Of a stretch of 12,651 nt of DNA, positions 6,430-12,651 are shown one piece after another. The first letter of the stretch is position 1. Each line of letters opens with the position of its first letter. A program made the translations under genes and the position numbers. The stretch lies in the NCBI GenBank assembly GCA_019420545.1, contig JAHZGZ010000006.1, positions 1 to 12,651 on the forward strand. The letters are read 5' to 3'. The DNA is from Bacteroidales bacterium. GTDB lineage: Bacteria; Bacteroidota; Bacteroidia; Bacteroidales; Muribaculaceae. The notes under the pieces are model-generated. The model was not told the DNA's origin and did no database searches. It worked only from the letters and a program-made list of their open reading frames with translations.

Positions 6430-8495
6430 CTGCGGCGCAGATTGTCGATATAGTTCGGGTCGCGCATGGCCATGGCATATTTCGAGTCGGGGAACTCCTT
6501 GAGGATGAGCGCGCGGTACTGCTCGGCGAGCGCCGTGCGTCCGGCGCGGGTGTACATCATGTACATGTTGTAGTACACGTCCAGGCGGTAGATATTGTCG
6601 GGATACCGGCGCAACAGGTCGTCCCAGTCCGTGGCCGCGGCGTCATAGTCCTCGAGCTGATCCTTGAGAATGAGGCCGATATTGTAGAGCCCCTCCTGGA
6701 TTACGTCGTTGGCGGTCTGCTTCTCCTCGGGAGTGGATGGTATCTGACGCAGGTAGTATTCGCGGTTGTGGGGATCGGAAGCCAGATCGGCATTTTCATC
6801 GCCGGCTGCGGCAGAGTTACCGGCGTTTTCCGCATTTTCCCCCGATTCGGCACCATCTTCGGCCGACTCGCCGTCGCCGGAACTTTCGAAGTCTTCGAAG
6901 CTGAACGACGCCTTGTTGCGGCGGCGCCAGTCGTCCTCAAGTTTGCGCGAACCCCATCGTTTCTGGAACTCCGTGCGTCCGGCATTGCGCGTAGCCGTAT
7001 TATAGAAATACCACGAATCGTCGGTATTGATCTGGAATGTCGCGGGGGCCGATGCGGCATTGCCAGTGTTCTGCATCTGGGAGCCGTTGGCCTGCTGCTC
7101 GGCGAGATACTCCTCGCGGCGCTGGCGTTCGGCCTCTTCCTCCTCTTTCTTCTTCAGCTCGGCTATAATCTTGTCGATGATCTTGAGCTGCTGGGTGGAG
7201 TCCATCTCCGACAGGCGCAGGAGCGAGTCGTTGAGGGTGACGTTCTGGGAATACACGGCAAGCTCGTCGAGCACGTCGCTGCGCCTCTTTATGGAGTCGA
7301 GTCCGGGATAGCTCTGCGGGAGCAACGGCACGGCCTCGCTGTAGCATGGCTGGGCGAGATCGTAGCGGTGGGTCTCGAAATAGAGGCGCCCGAGGGCAAG
7401 CTGGTCGATAGCCTTCTCGATGCCGTTGCGTGTCGATTTTTCGGCGGCGAGCCTGTAGTTTTCGATGGCGTTGGCCGTGTCGCGGCGAGAGAGATAGAGG
7501 TTGCCTATGGCATAGTATATCTGGTCGAGATAGTCCTTGTTGCGGTCGTAGCGCGTCATGCGCCGCAGGGCTTTTACCTCAGGCTCGATGGAAACACCCG
7601 AATATACCTCGCTCTGGCGTATGCGCGCATTGATCTGGGTGCGGTAGGGTGAACTCGAAGTGGAGGCGTGCTTGTATGCATTATAGGCTTTCTGGTTCTC
7701 GCCCTGGCGCTGATAGAGCTGGCCGAGCATGAAGTTGATGCGCGATTTCTGACTTCCTTTCGCCGCGCGCGCCGCCTTCTCAAGATAAGGGATGGCCTTT
7801 GACGGGTCGGCGGTGCGGCTCCAGTAGGAACCCTGTGCAAGGTCGTAAAGCTCGCGCAGGCGCGAGTTGCCTTCGAGATCTTTTTCGGGAATTTTCGTCA
7901 GGATGTTCTCGGCCTCGAAGTCCCACCCCATGCCGCAATATGCGCGTGCCTGCCATATCTTGGCCTCGGTAACCGTCTCCGGCAGCCACGATAAGTGGCG
8001 AGTGATGTAGTAGAAGGTGGCAGCCGCTCCGAGAAAGTCGCCGTTGAGATACTGCGAACGCCCCATCATCATCCACGCGTTGTGGAGAAACGGATTGTAC
8101 TCCTCGCGTTTCATCCATGCCTTATAAGCCGGATCCGATGATTTGCCGGCTTTTTTGGCAGGCTTTTTCTTGATGCTGCGCAACTGTATGGCTTTCTGAG
8201 CTTTCTCTATCGAGCGGGTAAAGTCGCCGGCAGGCTGAGGTGCCGATTCGTCGCGACGGGCGTCAGCGGGATGCGGAAAAAGCAGCTGCGAGTAGTCGTC
8301 TTCGTAGTTGGTCTCCATCTGCTTGAGCGTCTCCTTGTAGTGCTCGTCGCCGTTGTAATATATGTTGTAGCGTGTGATAAAGGCCTGGTACTGACGGGTC
8401 GCAGCCGTGTTCTTGCGGAGACTGCACCCCGACAACACGGCAAGCACGGCGCACAGCGCCACCACTATCGTCTGTCTAAGCCTTTTACTATACAT
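6351..8495 (-). CDS. porW: PorW/SprE-like TPR lipoprotein, N-terminal part (frame broken near 6430)
   Basis: The frame is open for 714 codons from ATG at 8495. It has a lipoprotein signal with lipobox LSGC (Cys24), then SLRKNTAATRQYQAFITRYN, the opening seen in PorW/SprE proteins. A long TPR-like helical array (about 125-400) follows. Next come a charged coiled-coil-like stretch (about 440-468, KKKEEEEAERQRREEY), the block DDSWYFYNTATRNAGRTEF (about 492-510), a Glu/Gly/Ala/Asn-rich linker (about 535-575) and further TPR helices to DPNYIDNLRR (about 688). The remaining 24 or so residues are out of frame; the homologous sequence resumes in the -1 frame, at 5629-6429. Whole gene 5629-8495, about 955 residues if repaired. 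PorW/SprE is an outer-membrane lipoprotein linked to type IX secretion and gliding in Bacteroidetes. The family call rests on the N-terminal and DDSWYFYN motifs and the adjacent porX. Confidence 0.78.
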   Translation of the reverse strand: MYSKRLRQTIVVALCAVLAVLSGCSLRKNTAATRQYQAFITRYNIYYNGDEHYKETLKQMETNYEDDYSQLLFPHPADARRDESAPQPAGDFTRSIEKAQKAIQLRSIKKKPAKKAGKSSDPAYKAWMKREEYNPFLHNAWMMMGRSQYLNGDFLGAAATFYYITRHLSWLPETVTEAKIWQARAYCGMGWDFEAENILTKIPEKDLEGNSRLRELYDLAQGSYWSRTADPSKAIPYLEKAARAAKGSQKSRINFMLGQLYQRQGENQKAYNAYKHASTSSSPYRTQINARIRQSEVYSGVSIEPEVKALRRMTRYDRNKDYLDQIYYAIGNLYLSRRDTANAIENYRLAAEKSTRNGIEKAIDQLALGRLYFETHRYDLAQPCYSEAVPLLPQSYPGLDSIKRRSDVLDELAVYSQNVTLNDSLLRLSEMDSTQQLKIIDKIIAELKKKEEEEAERQRREEYLAEQQANGSQMQNTGNAASAPATFQINTDDSWYFYNTATRNAGRTEFQKRWGSRKLEDDWRRRNKASFSFEDFESSGDGESAEDGAESGENAENAGNSAAAGDENADLASDPHNREYYLRQIPSTPEEKQTANDVIQEGLYNIGLILKDQLEDYDAAATDWDDLLRRYPDNIYRLDVYYNMYMMYTRAGRTALAEQYRALILKEFPDSKYAMAMRDPNYIDNLRRRRYFTSAPTMHISTTATTRCMPPTAT
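6424..6440 (-). other. Frame break inside the porW-like gene
   Basis: Upstream of this stretch the homology is in the frame of ATG 8495 (...NYIDNLRR); downstream it is in the -1 frame (EVLYERAYD...). A single added base, or two removed, between codons CGC-CGC and GAG-GTA would restore one reading frame. The junction contains AGGAGGTA (6431 down to 6424), which looks like a Shine-Dalgarno sequence. Bacteroidetes ribosomes make little use of such sequences, and I see no X-XXY-YYZ slippery heptamer, so programmed frameshifting is not supported. No long homopolymer marks the site as an obvious sequencing error. Confidence 0.8.
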
Positions 8496-8524
8496 ATATT
8501 ATAATAAACGCTTTGTAGTGTAGG

Positions 8525-9340
8525 TTATTGCATGCTGCGACGCATGGTCAGCCCGAATACCAGGCGCGACACAAGGTATACGGCTATCTGCAACAGGACT
8601 ATCATGGCCGAGCACGGGACGTCGACCACCGTGGCAAGAAAGAGGCCGCCCACGGAACTGGCCACGCCTATCGCCGCCGAAAGCACGACAATCGACATGA
8701 ATCTCCGGCACCATATCTCGGCCACTATAACCGGAACGGTGAGTATCGAGATGAGCAGCATTATGCCTATCAGCCTGATGGTAAGCACTATCCCGATAGC
8801 TACAATAGCAGTCATAAGGGTGTTGACAACGCGCACCGGGAGCCCGGCCACACGTGCGAAATCGCTGTCGAAAGCACAGGCCACGATCAACTTGCGGCAC
8901 ACGGCAAGGAATATCGCCACCACCAATGTATATACCGCAAACGCCGTAAGATCGACGCTACTGATAGTCAGCACGTTTCCGAACAGGAAAGAATTCAGCT
9001 CGGGCACATACCCCGGCGTGAGAAACACGAAAAGTATGCCCAGAGCCATTCCGAGCGACCACACCACGGCTATGGCCGAATCCTCGCGCACACGATAGCG
9101 CGTGGCAAGACCCTCAATGCCGAGCGCCGACACTACGGCAAATCCCGCGGCGGTAAGCACGGGGCTGATACCGAGGAAATAGCCCAGTCCAAGGCCGCCG
9201 AAGCAGGCATGTGTGATACCGCCCGTAATCGACACCATACGCCGCGTGGTGATGTATGTGCCGATCATCGCACCGGCGATACTGATGATCACCAGCCCGG
9301 CAAGGGCATATTGAAAAAAAGTATAATCAAGAAAATTCAT
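8525..9340 (-). CDS. znuB: Metal (zinc/manganese) ABC transporter permease, ABC-3 family
   Basis: The 271-residue, very hydrophobic protein has about seven to eight membrane helices. Near the N-terminus it has the family signature SIAGAMIGTYITTRRMV followed by GGITHACFGGLGLGYFLG (about 40-57). The centre carries ARVAGLPVRVVNTL, resembling the coupling region that contacts the ATPase, and then helices with IRLIGIMLLISILTVP. This is the ZnuB/MntB-type permease fold for divalent metal uptake across the inner membrane. Zinc is the best guess, but the metal cannot be read from the sequence, and the symbol is used in the family sense only. No ATPase (ZnuC) or substrate-binding protein (ZnuA) gene is in the window. 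It follows the Cys/His-cluster protein gene after 43 bases and precedes the porW-like gene by 29 bases, so co-transcription is plausible. Confidence 0.88.
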   Translation of the reverse strand: MNFLDYTFFQYALAGLVIISIAGAMIGTYITTRRMVSITGGITHACFGGLGLGYFLGISPVLTAAGFAVVSALGIEGLATRYRVREDSAIAVVWSLGMALGILFVFLTPGYVPELNSFLFGNVLTISSVDLTAFAVYTLVVAIFLAVCRKLIVACAFDSDFARVAGLPVRVVNTLMTAIVAIGIVLTIRLIGIMLLISILTVPVIVAEIWCRRFMSIVVLSAAIGVASSVGGLFLATVVDVPCSAMIVLLQIAVYLVSRLVFGLTMRRSMQ

Positions 9341-9383
9341 TGAAATCTCGCTGACTCAGAGCATGTTTTAGGTTAAGTTTTCA

Positions 9384-9842
9384 CTATGCATGCGCGCCCC
9401 GTGCCTCGCGCGCCTCAGCCACGATCATCAGCAGTTCCTGGCGTATGGGAGTGGGCAGCTCGATTTCCCGCTGCTGCACACTTCTCCCCCACCCCGCTAT
9501 ATCGTCGGGCAACAGGGTAAGCAGCACGTCGCGAAACTCCTCGATCTCTTCGTCGGTGTACTCCTCGGCTCCGCGTCCGCGGAATCGGTCGAGTTCCTCA
9601 TCGTCGTAATATACAATCTCCGGACTTACCGCGGTAAGCAGACTGTCGCGCTCACAGGTTATGTGCATGCCGCAGCACTCCTCGGTATCGGTGTCGGCTC
9701 CCGCAGCATCGGCAGACGACGCTTCCTGTAGCTCTTCATGAACCGGCGCCTCTGCCGCCCGGCGACGCGTGTACCGGTCGTGAATCCACAACACGACTCC
9801 GGTAACGACGAGCACCAGCGATATTATCAGAATTACTTCCAT
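9384..9842 (-). CDS. Membrane-anchored conserved hypothetical protein with a Cys/His cluster
   Basis: The 152-residue protein has an N-terminal membrane helix (about 3-20, EVILIISLVLVVTGVVLWI) and a basic stop-transfer stretch (HDRYTRRR). A variable acidic/Ala linker follows, and then a cytoplasm-facing soluble domain. The domain opens with EECCGMHITCERDSL (C56, C57, H60, C63), then EIVYYDDEELDRFRGR, EEIEEFRDVLLTLLPDDI and a C-terminal helix with RQELLMIVAEA. The Cys/Cys/His/Cys spacing could bind a metal; that is inference. I do not recognise a named domain and see no catalytic motif. From memory, relatives next to aroA in Bacteroidales are sometimes labelled phospholipase; nothing in the sequence supports that. 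The ATG follows directly after the stop of the 28-residue gene, and the ZnuB-type permease gene is next downstream, which makes a link to metal handling thinkable but unproven. Confidence 0.7.
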   Translation of the reverse strand: MEVILIISLVLVVTGVVLWIHDRYTRRRAAEAPVHEELQEASSADAAGADTDTEECCGMHITCERDSLLTAVSPEIVYYDDEELDRFRGRGAEEYTDEEIEEFRDVLLTLLPDDIAGWGRSVQQREIELPTPIRQELLMIVAEAREARGAHA

Positions 9843-9929
9843 CTATTTTCGTTTAGTCGAGCGTTTTTCGGCCCACAGGCCAAGCGCCATGGCGCCCAAT
9901 GCGATAAAGATAATGAAGAAAATGCCCAT
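9843..9929 (-). CDS. 28-residue single-helix membrane peptide, coupled to aroA
   Basis: A short frame begins with ATG at 9929 and ends with TAG at 9845-9843. It starts MGIFFIIFIALGAMALGLW and ends with a basic tail (AEKRSTKRK): one membrane helix of about 19 residues with a positive end that should face the cytoplasm. Its start overlaps the aroA stop by one base (TGATG), and its stop is followed immediately by the ATG of the 152-residue gene. This end-to-end packing in the same strand, plus a sensible membrane topology, is the case for a real gene. The function is unknown. It could serve as a small partner of the neighbouring membrane-anchored protein. Being so short, it could also be a chance frame, although a 28-codon gap filled exactly this way is unlikely by accident. 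Confidence 0.6.
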   Translation of the reverse strand: MGIFFIIFIALGAMALGLWAEKRSTKRK

Positions 9930-11209
9930 CAGCCTTCGGCCTCCACGCCTGAAATTTCCTCGACGGTAAAACCGGCGGCGCGCAGATGCGTCCAGTAATC
10001 GGGATAGCTTTTCGAAACAACCTCGGCATTGCGGATCACGATTCCCGGCACATACCAGGCAGCCGGCGCAAATGCCATTGCCATACGGTGGTCATCGTAG
10101 GTGTCGATAGCTACAGGGCGGCTGCCGTCGACCGGGCAACGCGCACCCTCCCAGGCGATAGACTCGTCGTCGGTCTCCACCACGAACGAGATCTTCATAA
10201 GCTCGCGGCGCAACGCCTCCAGACGGTCGGTCTCCTTGATCTTCAGCGTCTTCAACCCTGTGATATGGAACGGAATGCCTAACAGACAACAACTTACCAC
10301 CACCGTCTGGGCAAGATCAGGCACAGCGCCGAAATCGGCCTCGAACCGAGGCGACATATCTGGATCGGCCATCAGGTCGAGCACTCCCGGAAACTCCTCG
10401 CTCTCCTCCGTGACAATGCCGAAACTGCGGTAAATGCGCTGCAATGCCGAGTCGCCCTGCAGACTTCCCTCCTTGCGCAGCCCGCGCAGACCGATCGTGC
10501 CGAAGCTGAATGACTGTAGCTCATACCAGTAGGATGCGGCGCTCCAGTCGGCCTCAACCTCGTAGGCGACAGGCTTGTAGCTCCCGTGCGCCACCGTTAT
10601 CACATTGCCTTCGCGCTGAGCCTCCACGCCCCACTCGGCCATCATGCCGAGTGTCATGGCGATATATGGCTGCGACACAGGATCGCCCTGAAGGCGCAGC
10701 GTAAGCCCCTCGGCCATTGTGGGTGCTACCATCAGCAATGCCGACACAAACTGCGAGCTTACCGAGCCGTCGAGCGTAATCTCGCCGCCATGCAGAGCGG
10801 TGCCCTCGATTTTCAGCGGCGGGAAACCTTCCTCGCCGACATATGTGATACGCGCCCCACACCCGCGCAGAGCATCGACCAGCGGCGCTATCGGACGGCG
10901 CCGCATGCGTTCCGACCCGTCAAGAGTGACCGTGCGCCCCGGCTTTGCAGCAAAATATGCAGTAAGAAACCTCATCGCTGTCCCGGCAGCTCCTATCGAG
11001 ATCGTATCTTCGGCAGAAGATAGTGCCGCTACCATCACGTCGGTATCGTCGCACTTCGCCACGCGCCCAAGCGTCGCCATCGCCCCTGAAGCTCCTGCGT
11101 CATTGGCCAAAGCGTCGAGTATCAGAGCGCGGTTGCTTATGCTTTTCGACAACGGCAGGTCAATAATCGCCTCGGGCAGCTCCTCCGGCGGAAATATTCT
11201 GTAATCCAT
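9929..11209 (-). CDS. aroA: 3-phosphoshikimate 1-carboxyvinyltransferase (EPSP synthase)
   Basis: The 426-residue enzyme joins phosphoenolpyruvate to shikimate-3-phosphate, the sixth step of the shikimate pathway to aromatic amino acids. Motifs in order: LPLSKSISNRALIL (K22, R27), GAAGTAMRFL (74-82, where many enzymes have NAGT), RMRRRPIAPL (101-110), SSQFVSALLM (151-160), DWSAASYW (221-228), the catalytic Asp in AVPDLAQT (D298), KIKETDRLEAL (323-333, E326 and R329), DDHRMAMAF (372-380) and K400 in VSKSYPDYW. All expected active-site residues are present. The frame is open to a possible start at 11251, but MDYRIFPPEE at 11209 matches the usual family start, and a promoter candidate lies over 11259-11290. 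The stop overlaps the following 28-codon gene. Confidence 0.95.
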   Translation of the reverse strand: MDYRIFPPEELPEAIIDLPLSKSISNRALILDALANDAGASGAMATLGRVAKCDDTDVMVAALSSAEDTISIGAAGTAMRFLTAYFAAKPGRTVTLDGSERMRRRPIAPLVDALRGCGARITYVGEEGFPPLKIEGTALHGGEITLDGSVSSQFVSALLMVAPTMAEGLTLRLQGDPVSQPYIAMTLGMMAEWGVEAQREGNVITVAHGSYKPVAYEVEADWSAASYWYELQSFSFGTIGLRGLRKEGSLQGDSALQRIYRSFGIVTEESEEFPGVLDLMADPDMSPRFEADFGAVPDLAQTVVVSCCLLGIPFHITGLKTLKIKETDRLEALRRELMKISFVVETDDESIAWEGARCPVDGSRPVAIDTYDDHRMAMAFAPAAWYVPGIVIRNAEVVSKSYPDYWTHLRAAGFTVEEISGVEAEG

Positions 11210-11258
11210 AATCTTTCTATCTTGTAGCAGGGCAGCGCCCAATGCCGCCACCTCGCTA

Positions 11259-11290
11259 CAAATTTACTCATTTTCCCCGAATTTCCCATA
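11259..11290 (-). promoter_or_regulatory. Bacteroidetes-type promoter candidate for aroA
   Basis: On the minus strand TAAATTTG (11266 down to 11259) matches the -7 consensus TAnnTTTG exactly. TATG (11290 down to 11287), a one-mismatch version of the -33 TTTG, lies 20 bases upstream. Transcription would begin near 11254, leaving a leader of about 45 bases before ATG 11209. The leader can form a stem between 11231-11236 and 11244-11249 (six pairs, one G-U). Confidence 0.5.
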
Positions 11291-11329
11291 CCACCCCATG
11301 GAGATCACAGTGTTCCCGGTGAATCTGAC

Positions 11330-11354
11330 TGGGAGGGCGGCGCTTTAGCCCGCC
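11330..11354 (+). repeat. REP-like palindrome, diverged (unit A)
   Basis: TGGGAGGGCGGCGCTTTAGC and the following CCGCC form a stem of GGCGG (11336-11340) with CCGCC (11350-11354) and a nine-base loop. A GGAG-type head before a GC-rich hairpin resembles the two better units next to it, but the match is loose. The motif ATGCCGCCAC also occurs twice nearby (11242-11251 and 11360-11369). It may be a second repeat class rather than a copy of the same one. Confidence 0.4.
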
Positions 11355-11384
11355 ACGCCATGCCGCCACAGTTTCATTATCGGC

Positions 11385-11485
11385 TGTAGGAGATGCGCTT
11401 TCCAAGCGCATCAATTAAACCCCTGCAAATCAATTCGATAACCACAACAGTCACATTAACGCGGTTGGAAACCGCGTCTCCTACA
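11385..11485. repeat. REPIN-like unit: two REP palindromes facing each other
   Basis: This lies in the 11210-11508 gap between sufS and aroA, which holds no credible gene. The plus-strand unit has TGTAGGAGA (11385-11393) running into a hairpin: GATGCGCTT (11392-11400), loop TCC, AAGCGCATC (11404-11412), nine perfect pairs. The minus-strand unit has the same head (TCTCCTACA on the plus strand, 11477-11485) and hairpin ACGCGGTT (11459-11466), loop, AACCGCGT (11470-11477), eight perfect pairs. The units share GTAGGAGA and loop TCC, but their stem bases differ in a paired, compensatory way. A 46-base spacer lies between them. GTAG head plus short hairpin, doubled in inverse orientation, is the known layout of REP/BIME/REPIN elements mobilised by RAYT transposases. 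No RAYT gene is in the window. A further CTGTAGGA (minus strand, 11500 to 11493) repeats the head. Confidence 0.7.
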
Positions 11486-11508
11486 AGCATAATCCTACAG
11501 CTGTACAA

Positions 11509-12651
11509 TCACGCCAGCATGGTGGCCGCGCGGCGCAGGGCGGCCACGAATGCATCGACCTCCTCACGAGTATTGTAAAGGGCGAACGAGGCGCGTACTA
11601 CGCCCTCCACGCCAAGGCGCTGCATGAGCGGTTGCGCACAGTGGTGGCCCGTACGCACGGCTATACCCTGCTTGTCGAGCAGCATACCAACGTCGTAGGG
11701 GTGGGAATCGCCCACAAGGAACGATATGATGGCATCCTTCCCCGGAGCCGTACCGAATATACGAAGCCCGGGGATTTCGGCGGTCATGCGTGCGGTAGCG
11801 TACTCAAGCAATCCGCGCTCATGAGCCTCGATATTGTCATAGCCCACCGAGGTTATATAATCAATGGCCCTGTGGAAAGCCGCAATGTCGATAAAGTCAG
11901 GCGTGCCCGCCTCAAACTTGAACGGCAGCTCGGCAAAAGTGGTATGCTCGAACGTGACGTGCCCTATCATCTCCCCGCCACCCTGATACGGCGGCATCTT
12001 TTCAAGCAGTTCGCGACGCCCGTATAGCACGCCCACCCCCGTCGGCCCGTACATTTTGTGGGAAGAGAACACGTAGAAGTCACACCCCATGGCACGTACG
12101 TCAACGGCACGGTGGCTCACCGCCTGCGCCCCGTCGATCAGCACAGGCACACCGTGGAGGTGTGCCTCCCGTACAATCTCGTCGACAGGATTGACCGTGC
12201 CCAGCACATTGCTTACATGCGTCACGGCCACAAGCGCCGTCTTTTCATTGAACAGACCGCGGTAGGCGTCCATGTCGAGCACACCGCTGTCGTCCATCGG
12301 GATCACACGCAGCGTAACGCCACGCCCGATAAGCTGCCACGGCACGATATTGGCGTGGTGCTCCATCACACTCACTATTATCTCGGCGCCGTCGGGAATA
12401 AGACGCCCGTAGGAAGAGGCCACAAGGTTGATGGCCTCGGTAGTGCCGCGCGTAAACACGATTTCCGACGTATCTCCGGCGTTGATAAACTCACGCACGC
12501 GCTCACGGGCATTCTCCTGCTGCAGGGTCATCTCCTGCGAGAGCGCATGCACGCCACGGTGCACATTGGCCTTGGTATGATAGTAGGCATGCTCTATTGC
12601 ATCGACCACACACGAAGGTGTCTGCGACGTAGCCGTATTGTCGTGATATAT
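11509..12651 (-). CDS. sufS: Cysteine desulfurase SufS (class II), N-terminus cut by window end
   Basis: The frame is open to base 12651 and gives 380 residues of a protein normally near 405. The first visible residues, IYHDNTATSQTP, correspond to the family's VYLDNAATSQ start, so perhaps 20-25 residues are missing. SufS removes sulfur from cysteine with PLP and passes it to the SUF iron-sulfur assembly system. Visible are ANVHRGVHALS, FTRGTTEAINLVA, the His of EHHANIVPW, LIDGAQAVSH (PLP-ring Asp), the Schiff-base lysine in FSSHKMYGPTG, GTPDFIDIAAF and the catalytic cysteine in RTGHHCAQP. The RxGHHC form identifies the SufS-type rather than IscS-type enzyme. GTG at 12607-12609 is internal, not the start. 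Usually sufBCD would lie upstream, beyond the window. Downstream is the REP-containing gap. Confidence 0.94.
   Translation of the reverse strand: MYHDNTATSQTPSCVVDAIEHAYYHTKANVHRGVHALSQEMTLQQENARERVREFINAGDTSEIVFTRGTTEAINLVASSYGRLIPDGAEIIVSVMEHHANIVPWQLIGRGVTLRVIPMDDSGVLDMDAYRGLFNEKTALVAVTHVSNVLGTVNPVDEIVREAHLHGVPVLIDGAQAVSHRAVDVRAMGCDFYVFSSHKMYGPTGVGVLYGRRELLEKMPPYQGGGEMIGHVTFEHTTFAELPFKFEAGTPDFIDIAAFHRAIDYITSVGYDNIEAHERGLLEYATARMTAEIPGLRIFGTAPGKDAIISFLVGDSHPYDVGMLLDKQGIAVRTGHHCAQPLMQRLGVEGVVRASFALYNTREEVDAFVAALRRAATMLA

Noticed and set aside
6424..6431. AGGAGGTA at the porW frame break as a signal for programmed frameshifting
   Set aside because: No slippery heptamer is present, and Bacteroidetes ribosomes respond poorly to Shine-Dalgarno sequences; mutation or sequence error is simpler.
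6399..7652. 417-codon open frame on the plus strand opposite the porW-like gene
   Set aside because: It is a by-product of GC-rich codons in the minus-strand TPR gene, is low in complexity (Val/Gly/Ala/Leu/Glu) and has no recognisable fold.
8528..9343. 271-codon open frame on the plus strand opposite the metal permease
   Set aside because: It mirrors the permease gene exactly, is rich in His, Arg and Tyr with no domain pattern, and the minus-strand protein is a clear family member.
11210..11251. Longer aroA start at 11251
   Set aside because: The added 14 residues do not resemble EPSP synthase starts, and the promoter candidate would place the transcript start inside or next to that codon.
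1..12651. CRISPR array, tRNA or rRNA genes, insertion sequence or prophage
   Set aside because: No regularly spaced repeats, cloverleaf-like segments, rRNA stretches, transposase or phage genes were seen on reading both strands by eye.

Overview
The window looks like chromosomal DNA from a gut-type Bacteroidales, most likely a fairly GC-rich lineage such as Muribaculaceae. This is inferred from the gene families (a PorX-type response regulator/PglZ protein, a PorW/SprE-like TPR lipoprotein, Imm17 next to tsaE and birA, a SusC-like barrel without a plug) and from a Bacteroidetes-type promoter (TAnnTTTG at -7) in front of aroA. No rRNA, tRNA, CRISPR array, transposase or phage gene is visible.

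Every convincing gene lies on the minus strand, so the reading order runs from high to low coordinates. It starts with the 3' part of sufS (cysteine desulfurase, cut by the window end). A 299-base gap follows that holds REP-like palindromes, two of them paired head to head as a REPIN-like unit, and an aroA promoter candidate. Next is a tightly packed run: aroA (shikimate pathway), a 28-residue membrane peptide overlapping the aroA stop by one base, and a 152-residue membrane-anchored protein with a Cys/His cluster. After short gaps come a ZnuB-type metal ABC permease, a porW/sprE-like lipoprotein gene broken by a frameshift, and porX three bases downstream. Then come tsaE (tRNA t6A synthesis), an Imm17-family two-helix membrane protein, and birA (biotin ligase), which overlaps the Imm17 gene. 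After a 73-base gap there is a plug-less TonB-receptor-like outer membrane barrel, and after a 155-base gap the N-terminal third of a eukaryote-like glycogen branching enzyme.

Most of these are conserved housekeeping or envelope genes. The points most worth a second look are the porW frame break next to an intact porX, the REPIN-like repeat between sufS and aroA, the 28-residue coupled membrane peptide, the Cys/His-cluster protein upstream of the metal permease, and the Imm17 protein in a housekeeping context with no toxin gene nearby. I do not see a convincing new defence or mobile system.
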